A stretch of DNA of 64,000 bases from Penelope pileata (lineage: Eukaryota > Chordata > Aves > Galliformes > Cracidae): the NCBI GenBank assembly GCA_013396635.1, contig WBMW01000464.1, positions 496,001 to 560,000 of the forward strand, given 5' to 3'. Below, piece after piece: positions 24,634 to 37,267 of this stretch (position 1 is the stretch's first letter; each line of letters starts with the position of its first letter). The notes under the pieces are model-generated. The model was given only the letters and a program-made list of their open reading frames with translations, made no database searches and was not told the DNA's origin. The translations under genes and the position numbers were made by a program.

Positions 24634-24671
24634 CAATGGTATTATTTCCATGCAGTGGTATTATTTCCACG
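24634..24671. repeat. 19-bp tandem direct repeat, two copies
   Basis: Positions 24634-24652 and 24653-24671 are two adjacent copies of a 19-base unit around 'tggtattatttcca', with two mismatches. This is a local duplication with no recognised family. Confidence 0.85.
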
Positions 24672-27600
24672 GTCCGCTGACCTCCGTAATTCATTGTGGA
24701 TGCATCAAATCCACATTAGCTATTTTGAGATGCATCAGCACACGTTCCAGGGATGACACAATATAGCAAAGCTCATCCTAATTAGTTCTGCTCCTTCCTC
24801 ATAGCAAAAACTGTACTCACCAGAGGGCTTCAAAAGTTGAAAGAAATAATGTGGATGTGAAGGATAAGGGTGTTCCATCCATGGATAAGAAACAGTGACC
24901 GGCACTGCAATTCTCTGAGATTCCCTAAACACCAAAACTTTCAAGTGTGCACTCAGTGCTTAAATGTGTATAAATTCAATCCTGAACTGTAGCATTAGCA
25001 GGTGTAGAAGTGCCTCCTGATACTCAAGTAGCTCCACAGGCCTCTTCAAGTCATTTGTGGAGTGATTTTATGGCCGGTCAGACTCTGTCCCTGTGCACAC
25101 AAGGCTCTCCACAATGTTGCTGGAGAAGGTCCTTCTCTGACCCCATATTCATGATGACACATGGGATGGCTGATGGGGCTGCTCTCAGAAAAGACATAAG
25201 CTGGAAGCTGTCTGGTGCAGTTTCTTCACCTGGGCACTACCAGCATGTAGTGGAACATCAGGAATGGAACTGAGAAAGCCTAACTATTGCTGTTAATGTG
25301 TGCCCTCTTCTTTCACCTGTCCTGTGCACTACAGAAAGCACCAAAGGCAGCCAGTACACACCTCCTCCACCCAGGACTTAGAGGTAGCGTTAGCAGATTC
25401 CTTCAAGTTTTTGGTAAAATGTCTGCTACTTATGGTTAGTTTATCATGAATATTAGCCTAAAATTATTTTTATGTTTGTGGTTCAATCATAGGGAGACAC
25501 TGCCACATATTGGTGTAACACATTGCTGTCACTCAGCGTGCCTCACCTGGCTCTTCCAGACAGAAATCAGCTCAGGAGGAGGTGGGCATTGCTACTTGAA
25601 CAAAAGGAAAAGGTACACCAAGACTAATGATTGATTTACCATAATGCTGGAAAGTAGTGCCCGCCTTGCAAGAATTGATCAGCAGATTTGTCTTTGAACT
25701 GAGACAAACCTTTGCAGAAAATGCTTTGGAGCATGTGATGAGGCCTGTCTTCAACTGCTTTGAACTGTGAAAAACTTAGTCTATTATCTGTCCTTAAAGC
25801 TCTAGCAAGGAGATTCAGGATTTAGAGTGCAGCCTAGAAAAAAGCTCCAAGCCTCCACAACATGCCTGGGGAGGCTGCTGTCAGACAGACCCCATGACTC
25901 CAGATGACACTCTTTCCCAATAATTGGTGCTGGCAAGATGAAAGATTTTCCTTAAATCATTATACACACACATGATAGAGACATTGCTGTACTGTTACAG
26001 ATGCTGAAGGTTTTGTGAAGCAAATCCTGGGGGGTAGCACAGATATATCTGTAGACATTAGAGAGTCCACGCTTTTCTAGTTGAAGGCAACAGCGTGATG
26101 TTACTGAGAGAAGGCCAGAAGGAGCTTGTTGTATGTCATTTCTTGCCTGATCTTCTAAACAGTGCACTGAAAATTGTGTGCAGAGCAACACAATTAGTGT
26201 GCACATCAACAAGTTTCCACATGCCACTGATAAACTGAAGCTTTTTGCCCAGCACACCATGTGGATAGTTGTGCCATTTGACTTACAGTCTACTTTTCCC
26301 ACGTATGCAACAAAACACAGTTGCATGTGTTTTTCTAATTCACCCATATTTAAAATTACTCTATCTCTACAAATTGGAAAGAAAAAGAATAAAAGAAAAA
26401 CTATTGTTCGTTCCAAACCCCAATACATGAATGCCTGCACTCTTACAAACTTATCTGCAAAAAATGTATCCTGTGTTACAGAAAAGATACTGAAATCTAA
26501 GGTGCACGTAAGCCCAAGAACTGACATCAGATCAAGTACTGAGAGCTCTCCCAGTTCTGACTGCATAAGTATGAAATTTCATTCAGTATTTGAATGGCAT
26601 CCTGTAATCATAACGAGGATTAACAGATTTACAGACAAGAGCATGTGATAGATACTGTAACTTGTAGTTTGTCATCCTGACAATGCATGGCAATGAGAAC
26701 AGCTGTTATTGTACTATATTGCGTTGCCTGCCATGTCTTATTTAATTAGAAACCATGCACAAATGGCTACGCTTTCACTGGTACAAACATTCCCATTTAT
26801 GAAACTTATATGACAGCCTGTGGCAGTGGGCTGAGCCCAAGAAGCAGCAGGTGCTATACCTGTTGTGACTTCTTTTGATGGATTTGAGATCTAAGAGGAT
26901 GAAAGAGCAGTTTGCATTGAGTCTGTGTTGCCTGCTTTTCTGGGTAATGGGAGCAACACAGGAGTGAGACCAGAGCACTCATGATAAGGTATAAATGGTT
27001 TATAACAGAGGCAGCATAACGAATGGCCCAAGGGTGGGAGCATACGGCTGGTCACCCTTCGTTTGCTCAGAGCATGGGGTAGAAGTGTAAAAGCTGTTTT
27101 ACAGAAAGGGAAAGAAAAAAGGGGAAATTACAAGCTCAAGGACATAGTTACAAAAAAATCAGATCAAGCGTCACCTTGTGAAGTAAAGCTGACAGTCACG
27201 CAGCATGAATTCAAGAAAGCTGCCACTCACCCTGCTGAATCACAGGTACAGAAGACAGCATGCTAATAGGAACTCCAGACATGGGCCAGGCATATGCTGA
27301 GCATGGCTGCCCAGGTGACAAGCACAGTCCTGCACTACTGTGTGACCCAGCAGGGCAGCTGATTCACATCATGAAGAACTGCTGCTATAGCATAAAATCA
27401 ATAACTTGAATACATCATATGAAATCCATATTGAGGTCAATGAACTTTTTTAAAAAATTGGTTATGTTCAACTACTTTCTCAATTAATTTCTATGCACTT
27501 TAATCCTTGCTTTATATCTCTTTTTTTCTTAAGGGGTAGCACTGCATGCAACCAGATTACAGCCCTTTAGGCAGATCTGTGATATCAAATTATTTCATAA

Positions 27601-30000
27601 GTACTTTGGGCCTCAATTATTGATTGCTATGCTCTATTCAAAGTATTGACCTTGTATATTCATTGTCATCTGTACCATGAAATAGCCAAACACTTAAACA
27701 TTACTGCTAGGACCACGGCGTGTTCCTCCAAGCTCAAACATTTGTCAGCAGTCAAAGCATAGTTCTGCATAAAAGCAGTCACAGCACTGAATAAATGCTC
27801 AGTGGGATTATTCAGCAAAGCCTCTGTACTGCCCCAGTACAGGGGATGGGAGCAAAGGGCAAGTAAGGGAAGAAATAAGAACCATTTTCTAAATGAACAT
27901 CCAGTAGTAATTCCACAACCTTCAGTGATGTTCTTTGGAAACACAAAGAGGTCTACACCCAAATCTGATTCCTAGAGTCAAAAATTTTATATCCAATTGA
28001 ACATTATCATTATTATTCACAACATCTAGAAAATTTGCTTCCAAAAGCTTCACCTGAAAAAGAACCACAAGCCTAAGGTCAGTCTGAGAATCATGACACA
28101 TGTTTTTGGAACGAGAAAAATTTTACTGCACCAGAACAGATTATGAAGAGGAAAGAGAATTATTAAAACTGTTGAAGAATCCTTCATTTCAGGACTAAGT
28201 TCCCTTTTGGGAAGATGCTCCACTAAGTCACAGGATTTGAATCAGAAGCAGTTTGGTCAGGTCCTTGGGATCTTGCCCAGTCTATCTTTCCTACATCAAC
28301 TTCTCCTGACGAAAGAAAATATCATTCTGCCCTTACACATTATTAACTGTGAGTTACAGACCTCCAAATTCTTTTAAACACTACATCAAGCTTACAAACA
28401 CCATGTGAAGCTTATTAGAGCCACCTTCCAGCTGTGCTATGCTGATCCATGGAGAGGGCAAAGAAGAACAGCAGACCAAAACAAAACAGTGTCTAGGCTT
28501 TTAATTTTCTCTCCATGATGAATTGGGATAGCATCCTATAGAGAAGTAGCTATTGATAAAAGCTGTTCTAGTCTTGTGGGGTCAACAAGGCCAGTGGAGA
28601 TGGCATTATTATTGCTTTCTTGGAAGGGAAAATCTCCTCTTTGGAGGCTCCAGTTGGGATAGGTTAGAAGAAAAGTTCTCTGAGAGGGCAGTATTTAACC
28701 TCTACGAAATGTCTGTGCTAATATAAAAGCTGGAAAAGAGAAAAGGTACCAGACTGATGGGAAAAGATACTGTGCAAAGCCTCAATTTTACAGAAACATC
28801 AGTTGAAGGTTACTATTCTTCCCCCCTGCCCCGAGCCAACACTCAGATTTTGCTGGCGTGTCAGTCTGCTTTTTTCCTCCTCACCCATTCAAGTGACAGC
28901 ACAATTTACTGCACACCATTCACTGCCCCTTGGTTGCTAAAGCAATATGGAGGAATCATTTGTTCCCTGTGTGATTTCAGGAAATATCTCAAGAAGTTCC
29001 TAAGTGGCTATTGGTTTTAGATACACAGTCCAAAGCATCAGAGCAGAATCCAGCTTGAAGAGTAGAAGCTCTCAGCACATTCTCAAAATCAGATACCTTT
29101 CAGGTAGCTGCCAGGGAGAAAAAAAATGGAAGTTCTGACTTCAGTGAACTCTAAATCCTTCTGCAACCAGCAGATGCATCATCTAGAGAGTAGCCTTTGT
29201 GGAATTTATTTGAAGCCAGCTGATTTTGGAAGAATTCCATGCGTGCAGTTGTAAGTGCATCTTTATTTTTTACAATAGAAAGGCTAACGATCTTCAGCCT
29301 GTAGGAAATTCCATGTTCAAAACACACTCCCAATGCATCCGAGCCCTCAGTTGGATATAGCAAGTCTTTCTCATGATGACACAGGGATCAACTCTCACCT
29401 CAGACTAATATTCAACCTGTTTGACAGAAGACTGTCTCCATCCCGCAGAAATCTGTCTATCGAGAAAGCAGACTGAGACACTAAAGGGACATGACCAAGG
29501 TCCCTTGGGTGAAATGTTAGTGCATTAAATCTGGAAACACAGCATGACACAGACATCCCTGTGCCAGTTGGTACTTCATAGAGATCTTTCCCAGCCTGAT
29601 TTATTGTCCTGATATATGACCATGGAGAAGATAAAGGTATGAACATGTTCCAGGGAGATCTGACTCACTGTACTACTATGGTAGTACGGATTATCATAAA
29701 GATGAGACAAGGGACAAATATGTTATCGATGGAGATTGGTTTGGCTTTTTTACTAGCTGTGTCATTTTGAGTTATTGAAAAAATTTAAATAAAAACTGCA
29801 GATATGAATCACAATCCAAACTCAATTTCCTATAAAGAAAAACAGCTTTATGCACTGTAATAATATATGGGTAAGATAATTGCATAAGAACCAGAAAAAC
29901 AGTAATCTGTAAAGCTGTATGGCTAGCGAAATGTAAAGATTGAATACCATTTTATGCGCTTTAGCAAATGATGACTCAATGTCTGGCACACAGCACATGA
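24672..30000. other. Unassigned non-coding sequence with overlapping long frames
   Basis: No known gene or repeat is seen. The longest open frame of the window (204 codons, 26566 to 25952, minus strand) lies here and overlaps a 156-codon frame on + (26178-26648). Neither shows a recognisable domain. The minus frame has a run of consecutive phenylalanines (about residues 59-62) from a plain A-rich tract on +, and its composition is not protein-like, so I do not call a gene. Confidence 0.5.
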
Positions 30001-33000
30001 TTAAACAAACAAAATAAAAGTGCTACAGAGAGTTTGTGGGTGCCATCCAAACAGCGTGTGTCATCCAAACAGTGCTGCATGTGTTACACAGTATCATAAG
30101 TTATTTCACTAACAGAGCCCCAGGAAAATTTGCAGACACACAGGACAGTCCTGCAGTTCCAAGTTCTGTTAAGTAACCCTTCCAAAGCCCATCTTACTCC
30201 TGCCACCACCATTTACTCTTCCATTAACTCTATAAATGCAGGAAGTTAAGTAAGAAGCCAAGAGGATGCCCAAACCTGTGCTTTAAAACTATTATTAACA
30301 ACAAACATTCTGTAAAAATGTTACGTGGTGCCCTTTTCCTGATGCATGCAAAGTCCCACTTCTGTTTGAGTAACAACTTTACTGACAACACTTAAAGCTG
30401 GCACAGAAAAAAACAAGAAAAAATTAAGAGACATATGAATTAAGCTGTGAAACTCCTTGTGAAAGGGGGTTGTAGAAGCTAAAATAGTATATGGTTTCAA
30501 GAAGCAATTAGACAAATCCAGGGAAGGAAACCCCAAAAGAGCCATTAAATGGAAAGCAATTGTCCCCTGCAGGATATACCTAAGACACCAACAAGAAGGC
30601 AAGGGGAGCATTTTGGAGGCATATGACTTTACAGACCCTTATCATTTAACTCCATCTGCTTCTGCTACCGGCCGCTAATGAGCAGCTTCCAGTCAGACTG
30701 ACTATTCTTTCAGCTCTAATGAACAAACCATTCACTTTCTGTTTCTACCTTAAATCATCATAAGCCTCATATGCTGGTGCTGTGCATGGTTTACCATAGT
30801 AACGCATATTTATACGGCAGTAGTGCCTTAGATGACCCCAGAAATACCTGGGCTGCCAGTGCTGACTGCTGTCAGAGAGAGAAATCATGTAGAAGTCCTT
30901 TTGATATGGAAGGTCTCCAGAGCATGTAGCAGCGGGGCAGCTGGGGTCTAGAGATAGAGGCCAGTCTGCTGTGAGAGAGGAGCAGATGCTCCATACCCGC
31001 AGTTGCAGCAGGCGTCCCCCACAGCTGGGGCAGTGGGTCATGGATCTCCAACATCCAGAGTTTTCTAGTCCTCAGGTGAGACCTGTTCCCATATAATTTC
31101 TGATAGACTCAAGAGTTTATTTGTATAAATTCAGAGACCTACCAGTGTCTTTCAAAATCACTAGTACCATATAGTGATGCTTTATTCAAATTCCATCAAG
31201 ACAGATGCAGTCCCAGTTAATGGGAGGGCTGTGCAATAATGTAGTCAAAACAGATTTATTAGGCTCAAAAGCACGTTACCCAGGCAAAAGGGATAAGAAT
31301 ATGAGTGAGAGGCCTTACAGTTATCCAGTAAATCTGCGCCCTTCTTTGTGACACAGTACATTGAACTTACTAATAAAATGATGGAAGTACCACTGGCAGT
31401 TTGTAGCACAAACCTTTCAATAATAAATAAACCTGGGTATTCCTCTCTTCCACACATTTACAAGGATTACACTCAATTGATTACTCTAAATAAAACGTAG
31501 GTGGAACTGATGATGTAGTTGGGCCTCAGGCTAAGCATACATACGGGACTTTTCAGCACTTATTTAAAAGGAAGCCTACATGCAAAAATTGAAGGAAGGG
31601 ACCCTTTATAAACACAGCCATAGGTAATGCTTCCCAAAAATTTCCTTCTAAAGCAAACATAGGTTACCACCAGCAGAGAATATGAAGTCCCTGATTCCTC
31701 AATAAAATCCCACAAAATCCTGTGACAGACTGAGCTCCTGAATCTACAATCCAAGAACTGATCTTGCGTTCACATAGGACCCTCCTTCTTTGCACATCCT
31801 CCTCTTTCCCACGAAGGCTGGGAAAGATGGAGAACACATTGTTTGAATTTGGACAGCTGTTGAAAGAAATGCCTCAGTTATAAAGAAACTGAACGTACAA
31901 CTGCCAGAATGATCTGTCCAACCTCAGCACTGGACATGGGGCAGTGGTGTTAGTAGAAACTTATCATGCTGTTATTAGTAAGTTGAAAAGCGTTTGGATA
32001 GCAGTCACTGTAATCAGCATTTTCACAAGCCCCAGAAATTGCAATAAGCTTTTAGAGAGCAGTTGGCTTCACATCCTAATCAATAAAGGATGTGAGTAAC
32101 TTACCCACCCAAAAGCCAGAATGCTTGGTCACTGAACCTTTATCAGAGAGTTCGACTACAGATAACCAGGCCTCCCAAAGCAGACATTCATTCAGAGAGA
32201 AACTGCCCTTGCAATCCTTCCATATATCCCCGAGGTTAGTAATTCCTCCTGAAGAATTTCATTTAGCTCTGTCCCGAGAAAAAGGCATGTGTCTTTTTTT
32301 TTTCNTTAGTATCATTTTGTGGCTGGAAAGCCTGCTCTCTCACCCCAAAGAACAGCATTCTTGCCTGTCCACATTTTATTTAAAATTCATCCTGGATCTA
32401 TAAAGCACTGGTAGCTTGTTCAAGCTACTTCATTCCTTCTTGCATACTACAATTGTCTTCCACAATCCATAGCTAGCAGGACATAAACAATGTTCTTTTC
32501 TTAATTAAATTCTCATTGTTTGATTTCAGGGAAGACTCGAGTGGGTTTTTCTGGTTTGGGTGGCTGATTTTTGTTATTGTTGTTATTCAGTTATTTGGGG
32601 TTTTGTTTGCGAAACAATTGTGTGTTTCTGGATTTTCCCCTGAAAAATGAACAGCGTCATTCCTGGCCTGACACCAGCAGGTGGAGCCCTGTCAGCTTTC
32701 TATGCAGCAGAAATATTTCTTCTGAGCAGCTTTTGAGGCAGATCAGGCATTTGTGTCATGCACATATTTTTCATCTGGACAAAAAACACCTGGCTTTTCC
32801 TACAGAACCTTCAACCATATCTCACCATTATCACTGCGACTGTATTTAGCTGTGGCAGAAAGATATTTCTGCAGGAAATAGGCTAGGTATTTCACAGCAA
32901 CAAATCTGTCAAAAGCCTCTGCAAGAGCTCCGCTGAGAACTTGGTGCCGGGCTGGAATACCTGGCCTTCTGATATGCATATTGCTTCAAATCATGTAGCA

Positions 33001-36000
33001 GGGCTGGGAAGATTTAGAAGTGACAAAGAGGGAAAGTTTTCTGCATACCACTGCTCCATGCCAACACATGCCAGCACCCTGCCCTATACCCACACACGCA
33101 CAAAAGATCTACAGGAAACTGGACATCTCTCTCTTGACATACTGAGGTCAGGAACACAAGGATTTTGGACCCTGCTGAAAGAAAGCAGGGGTGGATTCTT
33201 AGTGCCGACAACACAGTGGGAACCATGAGCCACATTCCAGAGCTGCACATAGTAAACCCATGGCCCTTTAGGCTTTGTACACAAACACAACAAAAGGCTG
33301 GGGATGGCAGGCCAGAACTTTGCAGTGCTAACACCTCTGCCACCTTTAAGAGCCTATAAGGCTCTTCCTACTTTTGGGACTGAGATGGAAAGATGATTGC
33401 TTCAACTGTTCATTGTAAGAGAATGGAGATTGGTGGAGAGCGCATGGTGCTTTTGATCACAGCAAGACAGTCTCTGCTGCGGGGTGATGCTGCATTCAGG
33501 ATTCGAGGGAACTTCAGCTAAAGTCTTTGATACTACTCAGAGTTTGGGAAGGAACAGAAAAGTGTGATTTAAGGCATGAAATCTATTCTCTTACGACAGC
33601 ACTGGTATGAGCCCTTTGAGAAGGTGGGCAGGGTTTCTTCAAATAACTTCTGAAGTGGAAAAACATTACTCTTTGCCTATCCTGGATCGAAGTCAAGGCC
33701 CACAAAAGGCACTGTCCTAGCTGCCAATTCCTACCATCCACAGTCAGATCACAGGTTTCTTGTCAGGTGGCTGTAGCAGTAAAACCAATACATTTTTCCT
33801 GAAGTTGATCACAGAACTCCTGTTCATTGTGGTGAAATCTATCAAGCCCTAAAAGGATTTTGCAGCACTAGATAAAAATGCCACAGATGAAACATCAAAG
33901 CTGTGAGCCATCCAGGCCCTGTAACAGCAAAGTTATTAACTCAATGGCATGCTGGATCCCAATGCCTAGAAAATGTGCTTACTTTTCTATTCCTCAGACA
34001 CATGGTAATTTAATACTTTGGACAATATGTCAGCACTAAATCAGATACTTTCCCCTAACTGTGTCACAGGGCATGTTGCTGATTGACAAGAAGCAAATCA
34101 AATACACCTTTCCTCCATTTCTACCAGCAACCTGCTAGCTTTTATGTGCGCACAATTAAGAAGGGAATAAGAAGTAGCTGATTTTTCTAGTGTCTAAATA
34201 CAGCAGGTCAAACTTTGCTGTTAGGCATTTGTGATTCCAACCTCCAATCTTAGAGAAAAATAAGATAGAAACAACAAAAATAGTGAAAACAGGCTGAGTG
34301 AAAATAGCAACTCAAATCTTTGGCTCTGCATCAGGAATCAGGGACGATAAGAAGAATTAATAAGAACTGCTCTATTCATTGCAACAAATTCTTCCTTCGG
34401 AAAAACGCCGTGAGATATCAAGCCTCAGAAATATTTTCAGCAGTGTTTTGAATGATCATCTGTGCAGCATGTACACAATTTCCTGTGTTTGGTTAAAGCA
34501 TATGGGGAGACTTTGAGATGGGATGATGTAAACTATTAGTTGCTACTGCTTTCATAGTTTGAACAAACCTGAACAGTCATGTTAATTTAACTCCAACTGT
34601 TCAACCCATAGTTGGTAATAATCCCAGCTGCTAAAAATCTAACTTCACTCAGAAATCACCTATTACACTTCCTGACTGTATTTGAATGCAGATAAGTCAG
34701 GGCAGCACTGAGAAGGTGGAAGTCACCCAGCTGCCAAGTTTCCACCTGAATGCCGAATACACACACTCAGACTGCTCACAGCTTAATAGGTACTCTGAAT
34801 TACCAGCAACATGCCCCTGCTTCATTAGCAGTTGAGGGTTGATTCTGTGCTGGAGATTTATACAACACTTTCTTCTCCAAGTTTCAGCTTCCCTGAGAGA
34901 CAGGGCTGATCAGTTCAGCTGCTTTCACTTGTTTAAATGAACCAGAAAAGAAGCCGGACTGCTCACGAGGGATGTGTGGTGCTGCTTACCTCAGTCTACA
35001 ATGCCTGAGCATTCCAGCATTTTCAGGATTAGCTGAATCAGAGAGGATGATTTCAGTAATTTCCTTGGGCTCTGTGTGAACTGTGAAACCAAAAATGCGG
35101 ACTGAAGCATTGAGGGGTTTGCAGATTATCTGCATCTATCATGTGAAGGCCTCCAACATGTAAGCAACAGACGAATGCTTGTGCACTGTTGTCTGGCAGG
35201 ATGCTAATTCACCCCTCCGCATGGATGAGACCACACCTGGGAACAAGCCAGAAGAACGGCTCAAGAGGACCAGAAAGATGGGGGATTTAGTCACAAACTA
35301 ACCATTTGACTGTTCTGTAATTTTTTGAAATTGATGTTGCCTCACTGAAGGTGTCACATCTCTGGATTTCCAGCATGCCTGGAACACATCTGATGCTCAC
35401 CAGGAAGGTTTATCTCATGCAGTTAGTATACCTGGGACCTAAGTCAAGGTTTCGACATGTGCATCCACTCAACAAACACTCTCCAGTATGGTGCCTATGG
35501 CATAAAGCTCTCAGTATGCAGATTTGGGTAGTTCTATAAAATATCTTTTGATCTGGCTTACTTTGGTACCCTACCGACAAAGACATGCCAGCTCCTACTC
35601 TGTTCTGTCCCTAGGATTTAATTCCTTGTGAAAGCATAAAGCCTGTTCTGAAGCTAAAACTTTTGCTTTTTCCAGTTCCACTGACCAGCATTTGCCTTAG
35701 ACTTACCTATCCCTACTTACTTCAATTGATCAACAGTATGTATAAAAGCGCATTGCTAGCAACTTTTTTCTGTAAGAGACAAATGACTGTGTTATCTTTA
35801 GGCATGTAAAGTTCACAGGCACACTGTTATTTGACCTCATATAAGACAAAGACTTGTTATACTCAATTTGATATCATGGCTGATATCATTTGATAACATT
35901 CTGGTTCATTACAAAGGTCAACCTTTCAAATCCACTGCTTCTCCAGATCTGTTCTCCGTGGCATTCTCATTAAGTAGATGCAAAGCCTTCTCTCCTAGTT

Positions 36001-37205
36001 CTCATTAATGATAACAAAAATGAAGGGCATTCCCATTAGAATTAACTCCAGAGACAGCACTGGACATGATCCTGAAACTACGTGATCAAATTCTCATCAG
36101 TAGCCCCAGTTCAGGCAAGTAGGTGGGGTGATGAGAGGGAATAGTTATTCTTCAGGAGACTAGGGTACAATCTAAGAGAAACTATTGCTGGATGACAAGT
36201 CTGTGTTACACATAAAAAGAGAAGGCCTCAGATAAAAATAATACATAAATGATAGCAGAACTGTTTATCTGCCTCATTAAGCACCAACTCATCCTGCTAC
36301 CCAGCCTTTTGCACTTGATGATAACACTATATAAGGTAGAAAGACCAAAGCACAGAACTTCCTAAGAGGCTTATTTTGCCTGTATTTTTTTATCTCCATT
36401 ATACAGCAATTTGAAATGGCATCTGTTCACTTCTTGTCTGTGTTTGTGGAACACAACAGATATCATTATTAGTAATCTTAAAAAGTAGTATTGTAAGAAA
36501 CAAGAATTTGGATAGACCAAAAAAATCAGCCCAGAAAAATAGCTTAATCAAAACATATAAAAGAGTGTTGTTCCAGACAGCTAGAAGAAAATTTTTTAAG
36601 CTATAAATTTCTTCACAGAATCCAATATTGACATCTAACAGATGGAGGAGAGAAATCTCAAAGCACAGACATTTATTAAGGAAGAAGTTATTTCAGCCTA
36701 ATAGATAGACAGATTTATAAACCTCTAGTCATAAGTTACATGCTAAATTAAAGCAGCAAAAAATAAAAGGATATTAATTACCAGCTGGGAGGAATGGAGT
36801 TAATGTAATTCACTCTTGAAAGCGTATATGAGAAACAATAATAAGTAACTGCTTTTCCAACAATCTGCATTTTAGACAAATCTAAAAAAAAAGTATGAGT
36901 GTGCCTTTTTACATGCATAAAATATTTGTATCTAAATGAGGTTGCTGAAAAAACCCCACGGTATTATTCTCTACATTTGCTTCACTTCAGTATTAGGTGC
37001 TTTGATTTCTGGGGGGTTTACTCAGAACAATTCCAATTGTTCTTCACTGTTCAGACTCAGAAGAGACAGATTTTTAAAGCAAAATTAAGTGTATGATGGC
37101 TGTGTTGCAAGATTATTGATGTTTTTCTGCTGTCTTGCTGCAATAGCCAGTAAGTGTAATGGCACTCTATCCTTATGCACCTCAAAGACTATCAGGGAGA
37201 TTGAT
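30001..37205. other. Unassigned non-coding sequence
   Basis: No gene or repeat recognised in 7.2 kb. Frames stay at or below 109 codons. A short duplication of 'catccaaacag' occurs at about 30045-30075. One undetermined base (n) lies at 32305, directly after a T-rich run. The absence of CR1 or LTR insertions is notable compared with the window ends. Confidence 0.55.
32305..32305. other. Single undetermined base
   Basis: The base is given as n, at the end of a run of T. This points to an unresolved homopolymer in the assembly, not to a gap. Confidence 0.95.
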
Positions 37206-37267
37206 ATTCTGCCTATTTTAAAATGGGGAAACTGAGGCACAGGACTAGGAAAAGACCTCTCTAAGGT
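37206..37267 (+). mobile_element. Possible ancient MIR-type SINE fragment
   Basis: The words 'ctattttaaaatggggaaac' and 'tgaggcacaggactagg' and the following 'ctctctaagg' parallel, in order, the MIR consensus part that reads 'cattttacagatgaggaaac', 'tgaggcacagagaggtt' and 'cttgcccaagg'. MIR is an old tRNA-derived SINE shared across amniotes, with few recognisable copies in birds. About 60 bases are covered. The match includes a 15-base identical stretch (gaaactgaggcacag). Chance or a different repeat with the same core remain possible. Confidence 0.5.

Noticed and set aside
30745..31054. Minus-strand frame with a CPSCGG cysteine pair
   Set aside because: Only one cysteine pair exists, no second pair follows at zinc-ribbon spacing, and the overlapping frame is equally open. 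No family resemblance.
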